NCBI GenBank assembly: GCA_030544215.1
Contig: JARZZO010000003.1
Location: 47,474,045-47,538,044 of the forward strand
Direction: 5' to 3'
Length of the DNA stretch: 64,000 bases
From: Zantedeschia hybrid cultivar
Taxonomy: Eukaryota > Streptophyta > Magnoliopsida > Alismatales > Araceae
In this document: in pieces, positions 22,253 through 32,258 of the stretch
Layout: every line of letters begins with the position of its first letter
Numbering within the stretch: the stretch's first letter is position 1
The notes under the pieces: model-generated
What the model was told of the DNA's origin: nothing
Databases searched by the model: none
What the model saw: the letters and a program-made list of their open reading frames with translations, nothing else
Made by a program: the position numbers and the translations under genes

Positions 22253-22486
22253 TAAAACGCGTTGTGCATGCCCGACGTCTTTCAGATGACAAGACCAGGC
22301 CATACACTGACAAGTCAGGGTCGTACTCTGAAAGGCGTTGTCCATCCAAGACGCCATTCAGACGATATGACCGGGGCCGTACTCTCGCGACCCAAGGTCA
22401 ACCCACGTGGCGCCCACGTGGCACAACCTAAAACGCGTCTACATTGCTGGACGCCGTTTAAACCGCGTCGAGCAGGCTCGACGCGA
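22253..22486. repeat. GCGTCG hairpin cluster 2 in LTR A
   Basis: Four modules at about 22253-22283, 22328-22361, 22429-22460 and 22462-22486, same arms, different loops. The 22328 module has 12-bp arms CTGAAAGGCGTT and GACGCCATTCAG with one mismatch. Confidence 0.8.
22404..22420. promoter_or_regulatory. Twin G-boxes in LTR A
   Basis: CACGTG at 22404-22409 and 22415-22420, 11 bp apart (one helical turn) within CCACGTGGCGCCCACGTGG. LTR B has the same pair at 49158-49163 and 49169-49174. G-boxes bind plant bZIP and bHLH factors. Confidence 0.6.
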
Positions 22487-22581
22487 AACAGAATAGAGTC
22501 CCAGCCCCATCAGGGCCTGAACTACGAGATCCGACCCCGAAAACTGACCCGATGACCGGATTCGAAATCTCAATCCTTACA

Positions 22582-23206
22582 TGGTCACTAGTTTGAAGAT
22601 GGTATGGGATAACAAGTTTGTGAGTAATCCCATATCTCTTGAGTAAAGCTCGAAATTGCGAATGAGTGGAATATGAACCCCCATCACTAATGATAGCCTT
22701 GGGCCAGCCGAACCTGGAGAAGATGTTTTTCTCGATAAATTTCATGACCATTTTATGATCATTGGTTTAAGTGGCTATCGCTTTAATCCACTTGTAAACA
22801 TAATTCACCGTCACCAAGATGCACTCATGTCCAAAGGATGGTGGAAAATGACCCATGAAATCTATCCCCCAAACATCAAAAATTTCAACCACTAGAATCG
22901 GATTAAGTGGCATCATGTCCCTTCTGGCCATGTTCCCTACAGCTTGACATCTTAGGCAAGTTTTGTTAAAGTCATATGCATCCTTAAAAAGTATAGGGCA
23001 ATAAAATATGCTCGGTAAGACCTTGGCTGCGGTTTTCCTTCTTGAGAAATGGCCCCCACAAGCAAGATTATGGCAGAAGTTGAACACACTTTGTTGTTCT
23101 TCCTCAGGGACACATCTTTGAATGATTTGATCAACATAGATTTTGAAGAGTTCTGGGTCTTCTCAGAAGTAATACTTCTCTTAAGAGAAAAATCTATCTT
23201 TTTCAC
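22582..23206 (-). pseudogene. Athila integrase, zinc finger and catalytic core
   Basis: Minus strand. The region at about 23090-22930 holds the HHCC finger (HNLACGGH, then CLRCQAVG). The core follows: VWGIDFMGHFPPS (first Asp), then KAIISDGGSYSTH (second Asp) and the break at QTSD where LTR A entered. The third catalytic Glu is on the far side (QMEVSNRE). A frameshift or stop separates the finger from the core start near 22767. It would join cDNA to host DNA; not functional here. Confidence 0.85.
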
Positions 23207-23654
23207 TTTTGATCTATCTTACAGGAAGTTGGTCAGCCACTTTATAGGTTACAATATGTGCACACCAAGGTGGTGAAGTGTGAGAGATGGTCAAGAGATG
23301 TTCATCAAGAAATAAATCTTTCATTGGTTCCTTATCAGGAATGAGGATTCGGAAGAGATGGTCAGCTACTACATTCTCATATCTCTTCTTGTTCTGAATC
23401 TCTAAATCAAATTCTTGGAGCAATAAGATTCATTTGATAAGTCTAGGTTTTGTATCCTTCTTGGTCGACAAGTATTTTAGAGCCGAGTGATCATAATAAA
23501 TGATGACTTTCCTCCTAAAAGATAGGATCGAAATTTTCCAGGACAAAAACTACAACCAACAATTCCTTCTCTGTGGAAGTATAATTCACCTAAGCATCAG
23601 CAAGTGTGCGACTTGCATAGTAAATCACCACGGGACACTTATTGATTCGTTGTC
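23207..23654 (-). pseudogene. Athila RNase H, C-terminal part
   Basis: Minus strand. Reads INKCPVVIYYASRTLADA, a TAG where Gln would be expected, VNYTSTEKELLVVVF, then LLQEFDLEIQNKKRYENVVADHL. This is the second half of Athila RNase H. The first half (CDASDYAIG) is at the other side of the copia insertion at 30400. A short spacer to the integrase finger follows. Confidence 0.8.
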
Positions 23655-23755
23655 AATTTTAATTAATTTAATGTATTTCATGATTTTGAATCATTAAATA
23701 ATTTGAGGGTTCATTAATTAGCATTTAGTTGTTAATTAATCTGGATTAATATTAG

Positions 23756-24122
23756 TTTAAATGTTAAATTAATTATTAACCTTAAAATGACTAATTTAAG
23801 TGTTAAATTAGTAGTCCTTCATTAATGATTATTAGTCATTAATTTAATAGTTAAATTAATGATAACTTTAATTATCTAATATAAGAGTTAGATTAATTAA
23901 TTATTAATTAGTTAGTGTTAATTATTAGTTTAAGAGTTAAATTAATAATTAACATTAATTGACTGATCTAAATGTTAGATTAGTAATTAATAATTAATTA
24001 TAGTTGATTATCAATTTAAGTGTTAAATTATTAATTAACTTTATTGGACTAGTCTAAGAGTTAGATTAGTTATTAATAGTCTAATTGTTAGATTATTAAT
24101 GGGGTTTAATCTAAGTGTTAGA
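23756..24122. repeat. AT-rich mini-hairpin array, copia 1 leader
   Basis: Nine perfect modules of the form T(T/C)TAA, 3-nt loop, TTA(A/G)A: 23756-23768, 23795-23807, 23843-23855, 23929-23941, 23967-23979, 24015-24027, 24053-24065, 24080-24092, 24110-24122. A tenth near 23877 has a longer loop. Loops are ATG, GTG, TAG, GAG, ATG, GTG, GAG, TTG, GTG. T arms always face A arms and C arms always face G arms. Confidence 0.85.
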
Positions 24123-24957
24123 CTATTAGAATTGTTCTAATTTGCATGGAATAATCTGGAATTATTAATTTAGAGTGTGTGCACATGTGATGTGTATTTT
24201 GATGCTTTTAAATTTGATTTGATTGCATGATTAAGTTAATTAAAAGTGTTTTCGAAATTCAAACACCAATTTTGATTGGATCCCAGCTTTTTGAAAGCCA
24301 AAATTATATATTTTGAAAACTCTTTTATTTTAGCCATGTGATGCGCTAAATCATGTGTGGAATGTTTAAAACACACTGTGGTCATGGATATGCACTTATT
24401 TAATTATTCATGTGATGAATGGATTGTGTAGAACGTGGATGTATGGTTATTTATTAATTGTTAATAAATAGAGGTTTGCGTACCTCTCCCTCTCTCTTAT
24501 ACTCGCCATAAGGCTCTCTTCTAATTATATGTAAATTCTAGAATTTATTGTAATATGATCGAGGCAACTGAGGAAAGAGCGAGGCGATCCACAGATGCAA
24601 CCAGGAAGGCAATATGATGGAGATCTCTTGCCTATGTGTTTGCAGGTTTATCTAATGTAAATGTTATGTTAGATTGTGTATGCGTTTGACTGTTGGCTCT
24701 AGTCAAACCCACTGTGCTATCTATGACCACACTAGACATGTATGTGATGCATTGTTTTTCTTTTGATTATGAATCAAAGTAGGTATAGTATTTAGTAAAT
24801 ATATACGATATATTTATATACTATTACCTAGGAGAGACCAAGATAAAAGTTATCTAAATACCCTTAGATAAACTCTAAGCCGTAACGCGAGTAGTTAAGA
24901 ACTTACCGCGTGGTCTACCATCGTTATAGTCATAGGATTCGAATTACTTTAGACAGG

Positions 24958-25266
24958 TTTGTTGTGCTATCCAAAAGGCATGTTTAATTGGGAGGAGAAA
25001 CTATGGCTATGGCATTAGATGCCTATATGATCGGGGTAGAGGAACCATGTAGCTTTGTTGTGCTATCCACAAGGATTGCATGCAAATCTATGCTCGTCGC
25101 ATAATGATGGTTAGCTTAGACCAGAATTAGTGGTTTTTTATGCTATCCACAAGGCCATAAAATCTCTGGGGACCGAAGCTATGATCAAATATTGCAAGGA
25201 GTTGTAAGTCTCATGAGTTGGGTGCTCTTTGATTGGATTACAATTTGTTGTGCTATCCACAAGGCT
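24958..25266. repeat. TTGTTGTGCTATCCACAAGG repeat, copia 1 leader
   Basis: Four copies at about 24958-24979, 25055-25074, 25135-25155 and 25245-25265. Within each, TTGTG and CCACAA can pair around GCTATC-type loops. The text between copies is unique, so this is a spaced module and not a simple tandem repeat. Copia 2 carries the same four at 40447-40141. Confidence 0.8.
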
Positions 25267-25456
25267 GTACTACAAGTCATTGAGATTCTGATCCCCACTA
25301 GGAGACTGTCGGCGTCTCCCGTTTTGTATAACTGAGGATTATATAATCCGTCGAAAATTAGTGGGAGTTAAAACTTGAACAAAAGACCATGTCTTGTTTT
25401 ATTTTTAATAATTGAACATCTGCTAAATAGATTTTACTTATCTCCTGTAGGGAATT

Positions 25457-25820
25457 ATGTCGTCGAATAACCCACTCCGCGGCATACTTGATGCCCTTTT
25501 GACTTACCTGATCTACTCGGATTGGTTCATAAACTTGAAGAATGTCTTCATATCTGAGCACATTGACTTTGTCCCTTGAGCTAATCCTCCTGCTGAATCG
25601 GCATTTGATGCCCCTGAAGCAGAGATGATAGCTAACGATAAAAGATCGAAAGACAAAGGCAAAAGAGTAGTAAAGGGTGACTACTTCTACTATAAGCAGT
25701 ATGGTCACTGGAAGAGGAACTGCAAGGAGTTCCTTAACGATAAAGCTCATGGAAAGGGGAAGCTATATGAAGCTTCAGATATCTATATGATAGATATCAA
25801 CTTGTCAGTAAGAGATTCCA
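25457..25820 (+). pseudogene. Copia 1 gag remnant
   Basis: ATG at 25457 opens MSSNNPLRGILDALLTYL, the usual start of this gag, then runs to a TGA at 25577-25579 and on in the same frame. The capsid middle is missing: the text jumps to the zinc-knuckle region, which reads YFYYKQYGHWKRNC. Family knuckles are CxxCxxxxHxxxxC; both first cysteines are Tyr here (TGT to TAT), so the knuckle cannot bind zinc. It ends where the protease begins. Confidence 0.8.
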
Positions 25821-26242
25821 CATCTTGGGTATTGGATACCATATGTGCTTCTCATATCTGTCATGATGCGCAGATGCTGACAAGTAAGCATAAGCTGAGA
25901 CAAGGCGAGGTAGAATTGAGGCTAGGAAACGGTGCAAAAGTTGCGGCGATTACTGTTGACACAACAAACCTTAGGCGTCCATCAGGAAATGCCTTACTAT
26001 TAGAAGATTGTTATTATGTTCCTAGCATAATAAAGAACATCATATCAATATCTTGTTTGGACAAGATACGATATAGGTTGACTATTGAGAATAGAAGTTG
26101 TTCGATTTATTATGGTAATAAATCAATAGCTTTGGCATCTTTGGTCAACGGTCTATATCTCTTAGATGTTTCTTATTACAATCTTCAAATTGATAATACT
26201 CTTAATAAGAGCAAGAATTGTGTGAACCAAGCCTACATGTAG
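25821..26242 (+). pseudogene. Copia 1 protease and integrase start
   Basis: Same frame as gag. The active site reads WVLDTICASHIC; the DTG signature is DTI, so the catalytic glycine is lost. It goes on to the LEDCYYVPSI block usual before the integrase. The frame stops with TAG at 26240-26242 where Trp precedes HCRLGH in the sister copy. Confidence 0.8.
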
Positions 26243-27518
26243 CATTGTAGACTTGGGCACATTGGCGAAAGCAGGTTGCAAGAGTTGCACAAACATGGTT
26301 ACTTAACTGCATTCGATTACGAATCGTTTGCCACATGTAAATCTTGCCTTATGGGAAAGATGGCAAAATCTCCATTTACTGGACATGGAGAACGTGCCAA
26401 GGACATTTTGGAACAAATACATTCGAATGTATGTGGTCCCATGTCCACCCATGCCAAAGGTGGCTTTTCATACTTCATCACGTTCACCGATGACTTCTCA
26501 AGATTCGGCTGTGTACTTAATGAAGTACAAGTCGGAAGCATTTGAGAAGTTCAAGGAGTTCAAGAATGAGGTAGAGAAGCAGTTAGGAAAGAATATTAAA
26601 GCTCTTCGATCAGATCGAGGAGGAGAATACTTGAGTACTAATTTCACACAATTCTTAAAGGATAATGGTATCCTTTCTCAGCTAACCTCTCCATATACGC
26701 TACAGATGAATGGTGTATTGGAAAGGAGGAATCGCACCTTGTTGGACATGGTGCGATCCATGATGAGCTTTTCAGAATTACTAGTGTCCCTCTGGGGGTA
26801 TGCTCTAGAGTCAGCAGCATACCTACTGAACAGAGTACCCGGCAAGTCTGTGGCCTCCACTCCATATGAGATATGGAAAGATAGGAAACCAGAATTTAAA
26901 CATGTTAAAGTCTGGAGTTGCCCTGCTCATATAAAGAGGCATGATCCAGACAAGTTGGAATCACGAACTGATAAATGCATATTTGTGGGATATCCAAAGG
27001 AAACCTTTTGATACTATTTTTACCATCCTGGTGAACAAAAGGTGTTTGTCGCCAGGAAAGTTGTCTTCCTGGAAGAGGAATACCTTCTTCAGGAGGACAG
27101 TGGGAGTAAAATAGTACTGGAAGAGGTTCCAGATCCTCAAACAGCTGCATTATCATCAGATGAGATATCAGTTCCGGACTCTATTCAAGTACACACACAT
27201 GAGCCTCGTAGATCTAGTAGATTACCTAGACTACCCGAACGATATGTGGGACATATCGCTGAAGGTGAGTCTAAGGTAGAATATAATGAGTATGATGATC
27301 TTAAAACCTACCAGGAGGCCATAGAAGGCCCAGAAGCCGGGAAATGGCGAGAAGCCAAGAACTCAGAAATCCAGTCCATGTACACCATCCAAGTTTGGAA
27401 CTTGGAGGACTTCCCCGAAGGTATTCTACCTATTGGATGCAAGTGGATCTTTAAGAGAAAGATCGGTACTGATGGACGGATCGACACTTATAAGGCAAGG
27501 TTGGTGGCAAAGGGATAA
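26243..27518 (+). pseudogene. Copia 1 integrase
   Basis: HCRLGHIGESRLQELHKHG and CKSCLMGKM give the HHCC finger. The core has HSNVCGPM (first catalytic Asp replaced by Asn), SDRGGEY (second Asp) and VLERRNRT (third, Glu). A frameshift lies at about 26507, a TGA at 27009 and the frame ends with TAA at 27518. The KSVASTPYEIW and KVWSCPAH blocks follow the core. This is the BARE/Angela type of copia integrase. Confidence 0.85.
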
Positions 27519-28809
27519 CGAGACTTTCTCACCAGTTGCCATGATAAAGTCGATCAGAGTTCTACACGCCATTGCTGCACATTTTGATTATGAAATCTGG
27601 CAGATGGATGTGAAGACTGCCTTCCCCAATAGTAACCTTGAGGAAGAGGTATATATGATACAACCAGAAGGTTTCACATCTAAGGAATCTCCAGATAAAG
27701 TGTGCAAACTTTAGAGGCCCATTTATGGATTGAAGCAAGCTTCCCGAAACTAGAATATAAGATTTGATGAGGCTGTCAAGTCTTATAACTTCATTAAGAA
27801 TGAAGATGAGCCTTGTGTTTATAAGAAGACCAGTGGGAGTGCAGTCACCTTCTTAGTTCTTTACGTAGATGACATACTACTCATTGGGAATGATGTAGCT
27901 ATGATGTCATCAGTAAAGATCTGGCTGTCGAAAATTTTCTCCATGAAGGATTTGGGAGAAGCATCCTACGTATTGGGAATACGGATCTATAGAGATAGAT
28001 CAAAGAGGATGCTTAGAATGACCCAATCCTTATACATAGACACCATAGTCAAAAGGTTTTGCATGGAAAATTCCAAGAGAGGTCTCATACCGATGAGACA
28101 TGGAATTAGTCTCTCAAAGGAGCAGTCTCCTAAGACTCCTAATGAGAGGGCATTCATGGATATAATACCCTATGCCTCTGGCATAGGATCTATCATGTAT
28201 GCAGTGCTATGTACAAGGCCTGATGTTGCATTTGATCTAAGTGTTACGAACAGATTTCAGGCTGATCCAGGCGAAGAGCATTGGAAGGCAATGAAATGTA
28301 TCCTTAAGTACTTGAGAAGAACTAGGGATATGTTTCTTGTCTATAAAGGAGGTGACTTGAAACTGCGAGACTTTACTGACTCGAGTTTCAAGTCAGATCC
28401 AAATAATAGCAAGTCAACATTTGGATTCGTATTTACTTTGAACGGAGGAGCAGTGTGCTGGAAAAGTTCCAAGCAAGCAACCACTGCAGATTCGACGACT
28501 GAAGTTGAGTACATCGCTGCAGCTGAAGCCGCCAAGGCAGCAGTGTGGTTGAAGAAATTCATCACCGACCTCGGCGTAGTTCCCAGCATCTCTGAGCATG
28601 TTCCACTGTTGTATGACAACAATGGAGCGATTGCGCAAGCGAAAGAGCCACGGTCTCATCAGAAATTAAAGCATAATCTGAGGCGCTTTCATGTTATAAG
28701 AGAGATCATATCCAGAGAAGATGTAGTAGTGGAAAGAGTTCCATCTATCGATAATGTAGCAGATCTACTAACAAAGCCGTTGGCTCAAATTGTTTTGAGC
28801 GTCACCTAG
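27519..28809 (+). pseudogene. Copia 1 reverse transcriptase and RNase H
   Basis: RT motifs: FSPVAMIKSIR, WQMDVKTAF (first Asp), YGLKQASR and LYVDDILLIG (YVDD active site at about 27860-27890). RNase H: DFTDSSFKSDP, TTEVEYIAA, YDNNGAIAQ and the C-terminal HNLRRFHVIRE. Two stops (27712 and near 27753) replace Gln or Trp; a junction at 27518-27530 lost several codons against copia 2. Confidence 0.85.
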
Positions 28810-28861
28810 AGTCTATAGGCTTATTGTATAAAGGTGATTAGCTTTAGTCCAAGTGGGAGAT

Positions 28862-30399
28862 TGTTAGTTTTAGGTGGCCTACAAGCCAATCTGACTATGT
28901 AAATCTCGTTCATTTATTAATATAATGGCATAATATTCATTATGTGTAAATCGCATTAATTATCGTTTCATAATGAAGTCCGTGAATATATGCGATAGTG
29001 ATCAGATTATGATGAGATCATACTAATGAGACTGATCACTTAAACACACATATTCTTAATCGTTCCTAGTCAGAGAATATCCGAGAAGGACATCGGATAT
29101 CCGGTTAGACTAGTACAGATTACTCCTGCTCATATGATGAGGGTGACTGATCTCATAAGTCACTTGTGTGGAGACACTAAGGCGAATCTGTAGGTGCTCA
29201 TTGGAGAATGAGTTCACTGAACTGATCCGACTGAATCGCTGGATGGTATTGTACCTCACTGTCAACCAGCTTGATTCTACTGTCGCAGTTGCGTGGATAT
29301 TCCTCGGACCTGAGACACCAAGGACACCTTGTCGGTGGACTTCTGTGCTTTGACCTTGGTTTATGAATCTCTAGCCACGGGATTCTAAAACGCCAAGGAT
29401 TGGGTACAGCGGAATACCGTCGAAGGGAATTGTGTGTCAATAAGGAATCATTCGCTCTCGGTACTTAGAGAGAGAATGCTCTAGGAAGGATGCGCGGAAG
29501 TCCCAGGCCAGGGCGGACGATAATATCGGGAAAGGAGTTTTCCGATATTTATCAGCGGCATCCAATCTAAGTGAGTCGACCGATTAGGGTTTGACAGCAC
29601 GCCATACCCTGAATTGACTCGAGAGTATTGTACGAATGAAGGATTATATCCATGCGGTAACTATCGGCAAAAAGGTTCCAAGAGTGAGTTACTTAACTCC
29701 GATACCTTCCGAGTTCACGCGGTGTTGCTTGGCACCCAACGTGATCGGAGTTCCGGTCGAATTCGATGGGCGACATCAATTCAATTGATTAATTAATTAA
29801 TAAATGGTTATTAATTGATTAATAAAGCCATTAAAGAGTTACTAGGCTTATTGGGCTATTAACTGGACTGGTAATTGGGCCTAGAGGGTCACACGCAAAT
29901 GATTCTTAAGGCGATGGATAAATAAGTGGGTTTTATACAAACCGGGGGTTTTTATGAAAAATCGCGCGGTTAGTATAAAATGTAGTGAACGGGCTGAGCA
30001 GGCCAAGCTGCTGCTAACCCTAGCCTCCCCTCCTCTGCTTCTCTTTCTCTCTTGCATCCCAGACATATCCAGATCTGCTCCGCCGCTTCTCCGACTCCCG
30101 TTCGACGGGAAATCGTCCGCGCGTTGCGCTGATCGGCGGAGGTTTCGTGGGCTGCAAAGAACGAGGAACGTGAGGATATCCATCGCGAGGAGCATCGCGT
30201 GGACTTCGCTAGAGGCCGGGTGCTTGCGCAGCTTGCGGTGTCGCACCGACGGAACCAAACGGTTGCGGATTCGAATCCGCACACGGTAAGATTCGATAAT
30301 CCGATTATCGAAGTTTTATTTATTCGAAACGGGAACGGATCTCCATTTTATTTTTATTTCTGCTGTGCGGGAGATCCGGAGAAACCCGAGAACCCAACA
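28862..30399 (+). repeat. Complete family C LTR (3' LTR of copia 1)
   Basis: 1538 bp from TGTTAGTTTT to AACCCAACA, directly after the purine tract AAGTGGGAGA. It is the reference for the other family C LTRs in this window (1-877, 1189-12377, 35853-37359, 42855-43269). It contains the TATAAAA box at 29974-29980 and inverted GGATATCC words near 29095. Confidence 0.9.
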
Positions 30400-31276
30400 C
30401 ATTGTACCTATAGCATAATCAGAAGCATCGCACCTTATTTAAAAAGGTAGAGACCAATCACGAGATTGAAGAATAGGAGCCTTGGTCAGAGCCTCTTTCA
30501 AAGAATTAAATGCCTCTAAACATGGACCACCAAGATGGAATGGGACATCTTTGGCTAGGAGAAGGGTCAAAGGTGGGGCAATTTGAGAGAAATTTTGAAT
30601 GAACCGGCAATAGAAGCCAGTATGGCCCAGAAAGGAGCGAATTTGCTTTACAGAGGTAGGTGGAGGAAGATTGTAAATTAGGATATCCTTGGCCTTATCT
30701 ACCTCAATACCCCTTTCAGAAACTATGTGCCCCAAAACTATGCCCTCTTTCACCATAAAGTGACTCTTCTCCCAACTTAGAACCAGATTGATCTCAATGC
30801 ATCTTCCAAGCACTCTTTTCAAATTTCCTAGACAAATTTCAAATGAGTCCCCAAATATTAAAAAATCCTCCATAAATACATCAAGGAACTCCCCCACCAT
30901 GTTCGAAAAGATAGCCAATATGCACCTTTGAAAAGTTGTTGGTGCATTACGAAATCCAAATGGCATTCTTTTGGAAGGCAAAGGTGCCATAGGGGAATGT
31001 GAAGGTAGTCTTTTCCTGATCTTCTGGGTAGATGGCCACCTGATTGTACCCCGAGTACCCATCCAAGAAGCAAAAATACTTTTGACTTTCTAGTTTCTCT
31101 AAAATTTGATCAATAAATAAGAGTGGGAAATGATCTTTCTTTGTCATTGCACTCAATTTTCTATAATTAATACAAACTCTCCACCCCATGGTCAGCCTAG
31201 TGGGCATTTCCTCTCCTTGTTCATTTCTTAACATAGTTAATCTAGACTTCTTTGGAACTACTTGAGTTGGGCTCAC
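30400..31276 (-). pseudogene. Athila reverse transcriptase (and RNase H start)
   Basis: Minus strand. RT motifs: KYFCFLDGYSGYNQVAI, TFTFPYGTFA, MPFGFRNAPTTFQRC, VLGHIVSERGIEVDKAK and FLGHTGFYCRFIQNF. The active site reads FMEDFLIFG, where FMDD is usual, so one catalytic Asp is Glu. A frameshift at about 31000 splits the domain. The RNase H begins MCDASDYAIG-like (from about 30445) and is cut at 30400 by copia 1. It makes cDNA in intact elements. Confidence 0.85.
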
Positions 31277-31742
31277 TCAATTATTATCAGATATTGGGTA
31301 TATAATACCCACATCAAACAATTTCACAACTTCCTTCTTGACCACTTCCATCATGATGGGGTTTAATCTTCTTTGCATCTCCCTACTAGTCTTAGCATTC
31401 TCCTCTAAATAAATATGATCCATGCATGTGGTTGGACTTATCAATTTTAAATCAGCTACAGACCACCCTATGGCTCCTTTGTGAGTTCGGAGGACTTCAA
31501 TGAGTGTTCCTCCTAGGTAGGGCTAAGGTCAGATGCTATGATTACAGGTAAACTTTCAGACGGGCCCAAAAAGACATATTTGAAGGAGTCCAGTAAGGAC
31601 TTAAGTTCTAACTGAGGAGGGGCCTGGAGAGAGGGGAGAGTGGGTTCTGGATTGAGTTTAGGTAGAGGGTCAAATTTACTAGGCTGCCAGGCCTTCTTTC
31701 CTAAGTCAATTGCTTGGATATCAAAAGTGGACACAAGCTCCT
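31277..31742 (-). pseudogene. Athila protease-RT linker
   Basis: Short conserved spacer with LELKSLLDSFKYVFLG and SLPVIIASDLS, then degraded sequence up to the RT. Matches the linker block known from Athila polyproteins. Confidence 0.65.
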
Positions 31743-32258
31743 CTACTTCTTCAGATTGGGCCAAGGGGATGTCTCTATGATGTTATCAATCGCAAAGCAA
31801 TCTTCCCCATCCTGCATATGTCCAAACGCCCTGAAAATGTTAAGGGATATTTTGTGATCCCAAAAGGAGATATCCATCAATCCCGACTTGCAATTAATGA
31901 TAGCATTGACAGTAGCCAGAAAAGGGTGGCCCAATATGATTGGGCTATTTTTCAAATCTTGAACTGGTTCCATGACAAGGATGACAAAATCAACTGGGAA
32001 GTAAGAAGTGTCAATCCTGACAATAACATCCTCCACTATTCCTCTCGATGTCCTAAAGGATCTATCAGCAAGTTGTAAGATCACCGGAGTCGGTTTCAAT
32101 TCTCCTATTCCACACTTTTCATAAACTGAAGTGGGTAATAGATTCACACATGCCCCTAAGTCCAATAGAGTCTTGTCAAAAGTGGTCTCCTCAATAACAC
32201 AAGAGATGAGTGGAGCCCCGAGATCCTTCATGTTTTTGGGCAATTGATTGAGCAGAAT
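31743..32258 (-). pseudogene. Athila aspartic protease
   Basis: Minus strand, 166 codons of clean frame. Active site TLLDLGACVNLLP: the DTG/DSG of other families is DLG, which is normal for Athila. LADRSFRTSRGIVEDV and PIILGHPFLAT are the other conserved blocks. Upstream it reads ILLNQLPKNMKDLGAP and is then cut at 32258 by the hAT element. It ends in a stop before the RT linker. Confidence 0.85.

Larger units (their letters stand above)
20430..22581 (+). mobile_element. Solo LTR A (TGTAACGACC family)
   Basis: 2152 bp from TGTAACGACC to CCTTACA. Flanks TGGTT (20425-20429) and TGGTC (22582-22586) are a 5-bp target duplication with one mismatch. It sits in the Athila integrase coding sequence and has no internal domain, so it is a solo LTR. 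The start shares a long stretch with LTR B (46851): CGACCCGCCA, the CACCGG and GGTTACTCCTTCCCTCAGCA blocks, and the hairpin clusters. Orientation is not certain; I give the strand on which the start reads TGTAACGACC. No protein-coding domain is in the window for this family. Confidence 0.85.
23655..30399 (+). mobile_element. Copia element 1 (family C, BARE/Angela-like), 5' truncated
   Basis: Plus strand: leader with two hairpin arrays, gag remnant, protease, integrase, RT, RNase H, polypurine tract (28847-28861) and 3' LTR (28862-30399). It has no 5' LTR or primer site: the left end falls inside the leader, directly against Athila RNase H at 23654. Five bases after the 3' LTR are CATTG; no matching copy exists at the left end, so the 5' side was lost by deletion after insertion. 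Coding parts carry many stops and at least three frameshifts. Confidence 0.85.
18628..32258 (-). mobile_element. Athila-like Ty3/gypsy element, interrupted
   Basis: Minus-strand pieces in order: protease (32258-31743), protease-RT linker and RT (31740-30400), RNase H (23654-23207), integrase (23206-22582 and 20429-19860), then a 1.2-kb 3' region to the polypurine tract. The pieces are separated by a copia element (23655-30399) and a solo LTR (20430-22581). Sequence words such as VLGHIVSERGIEVDKAK, NVVADHL and GKACHLPVELE are those of Athila. The gag end was cut by a hAT insertion at 32259. All parts contain stops or frameshifts. Confidence 0.85.

Noticed and set aside
28341..28659. Reverse-strand ORFs opposite copia RNase H
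   Set aside because: Shadows of the RNase H coding frame; the same shadows appear in copia 2 at 37518-37869.
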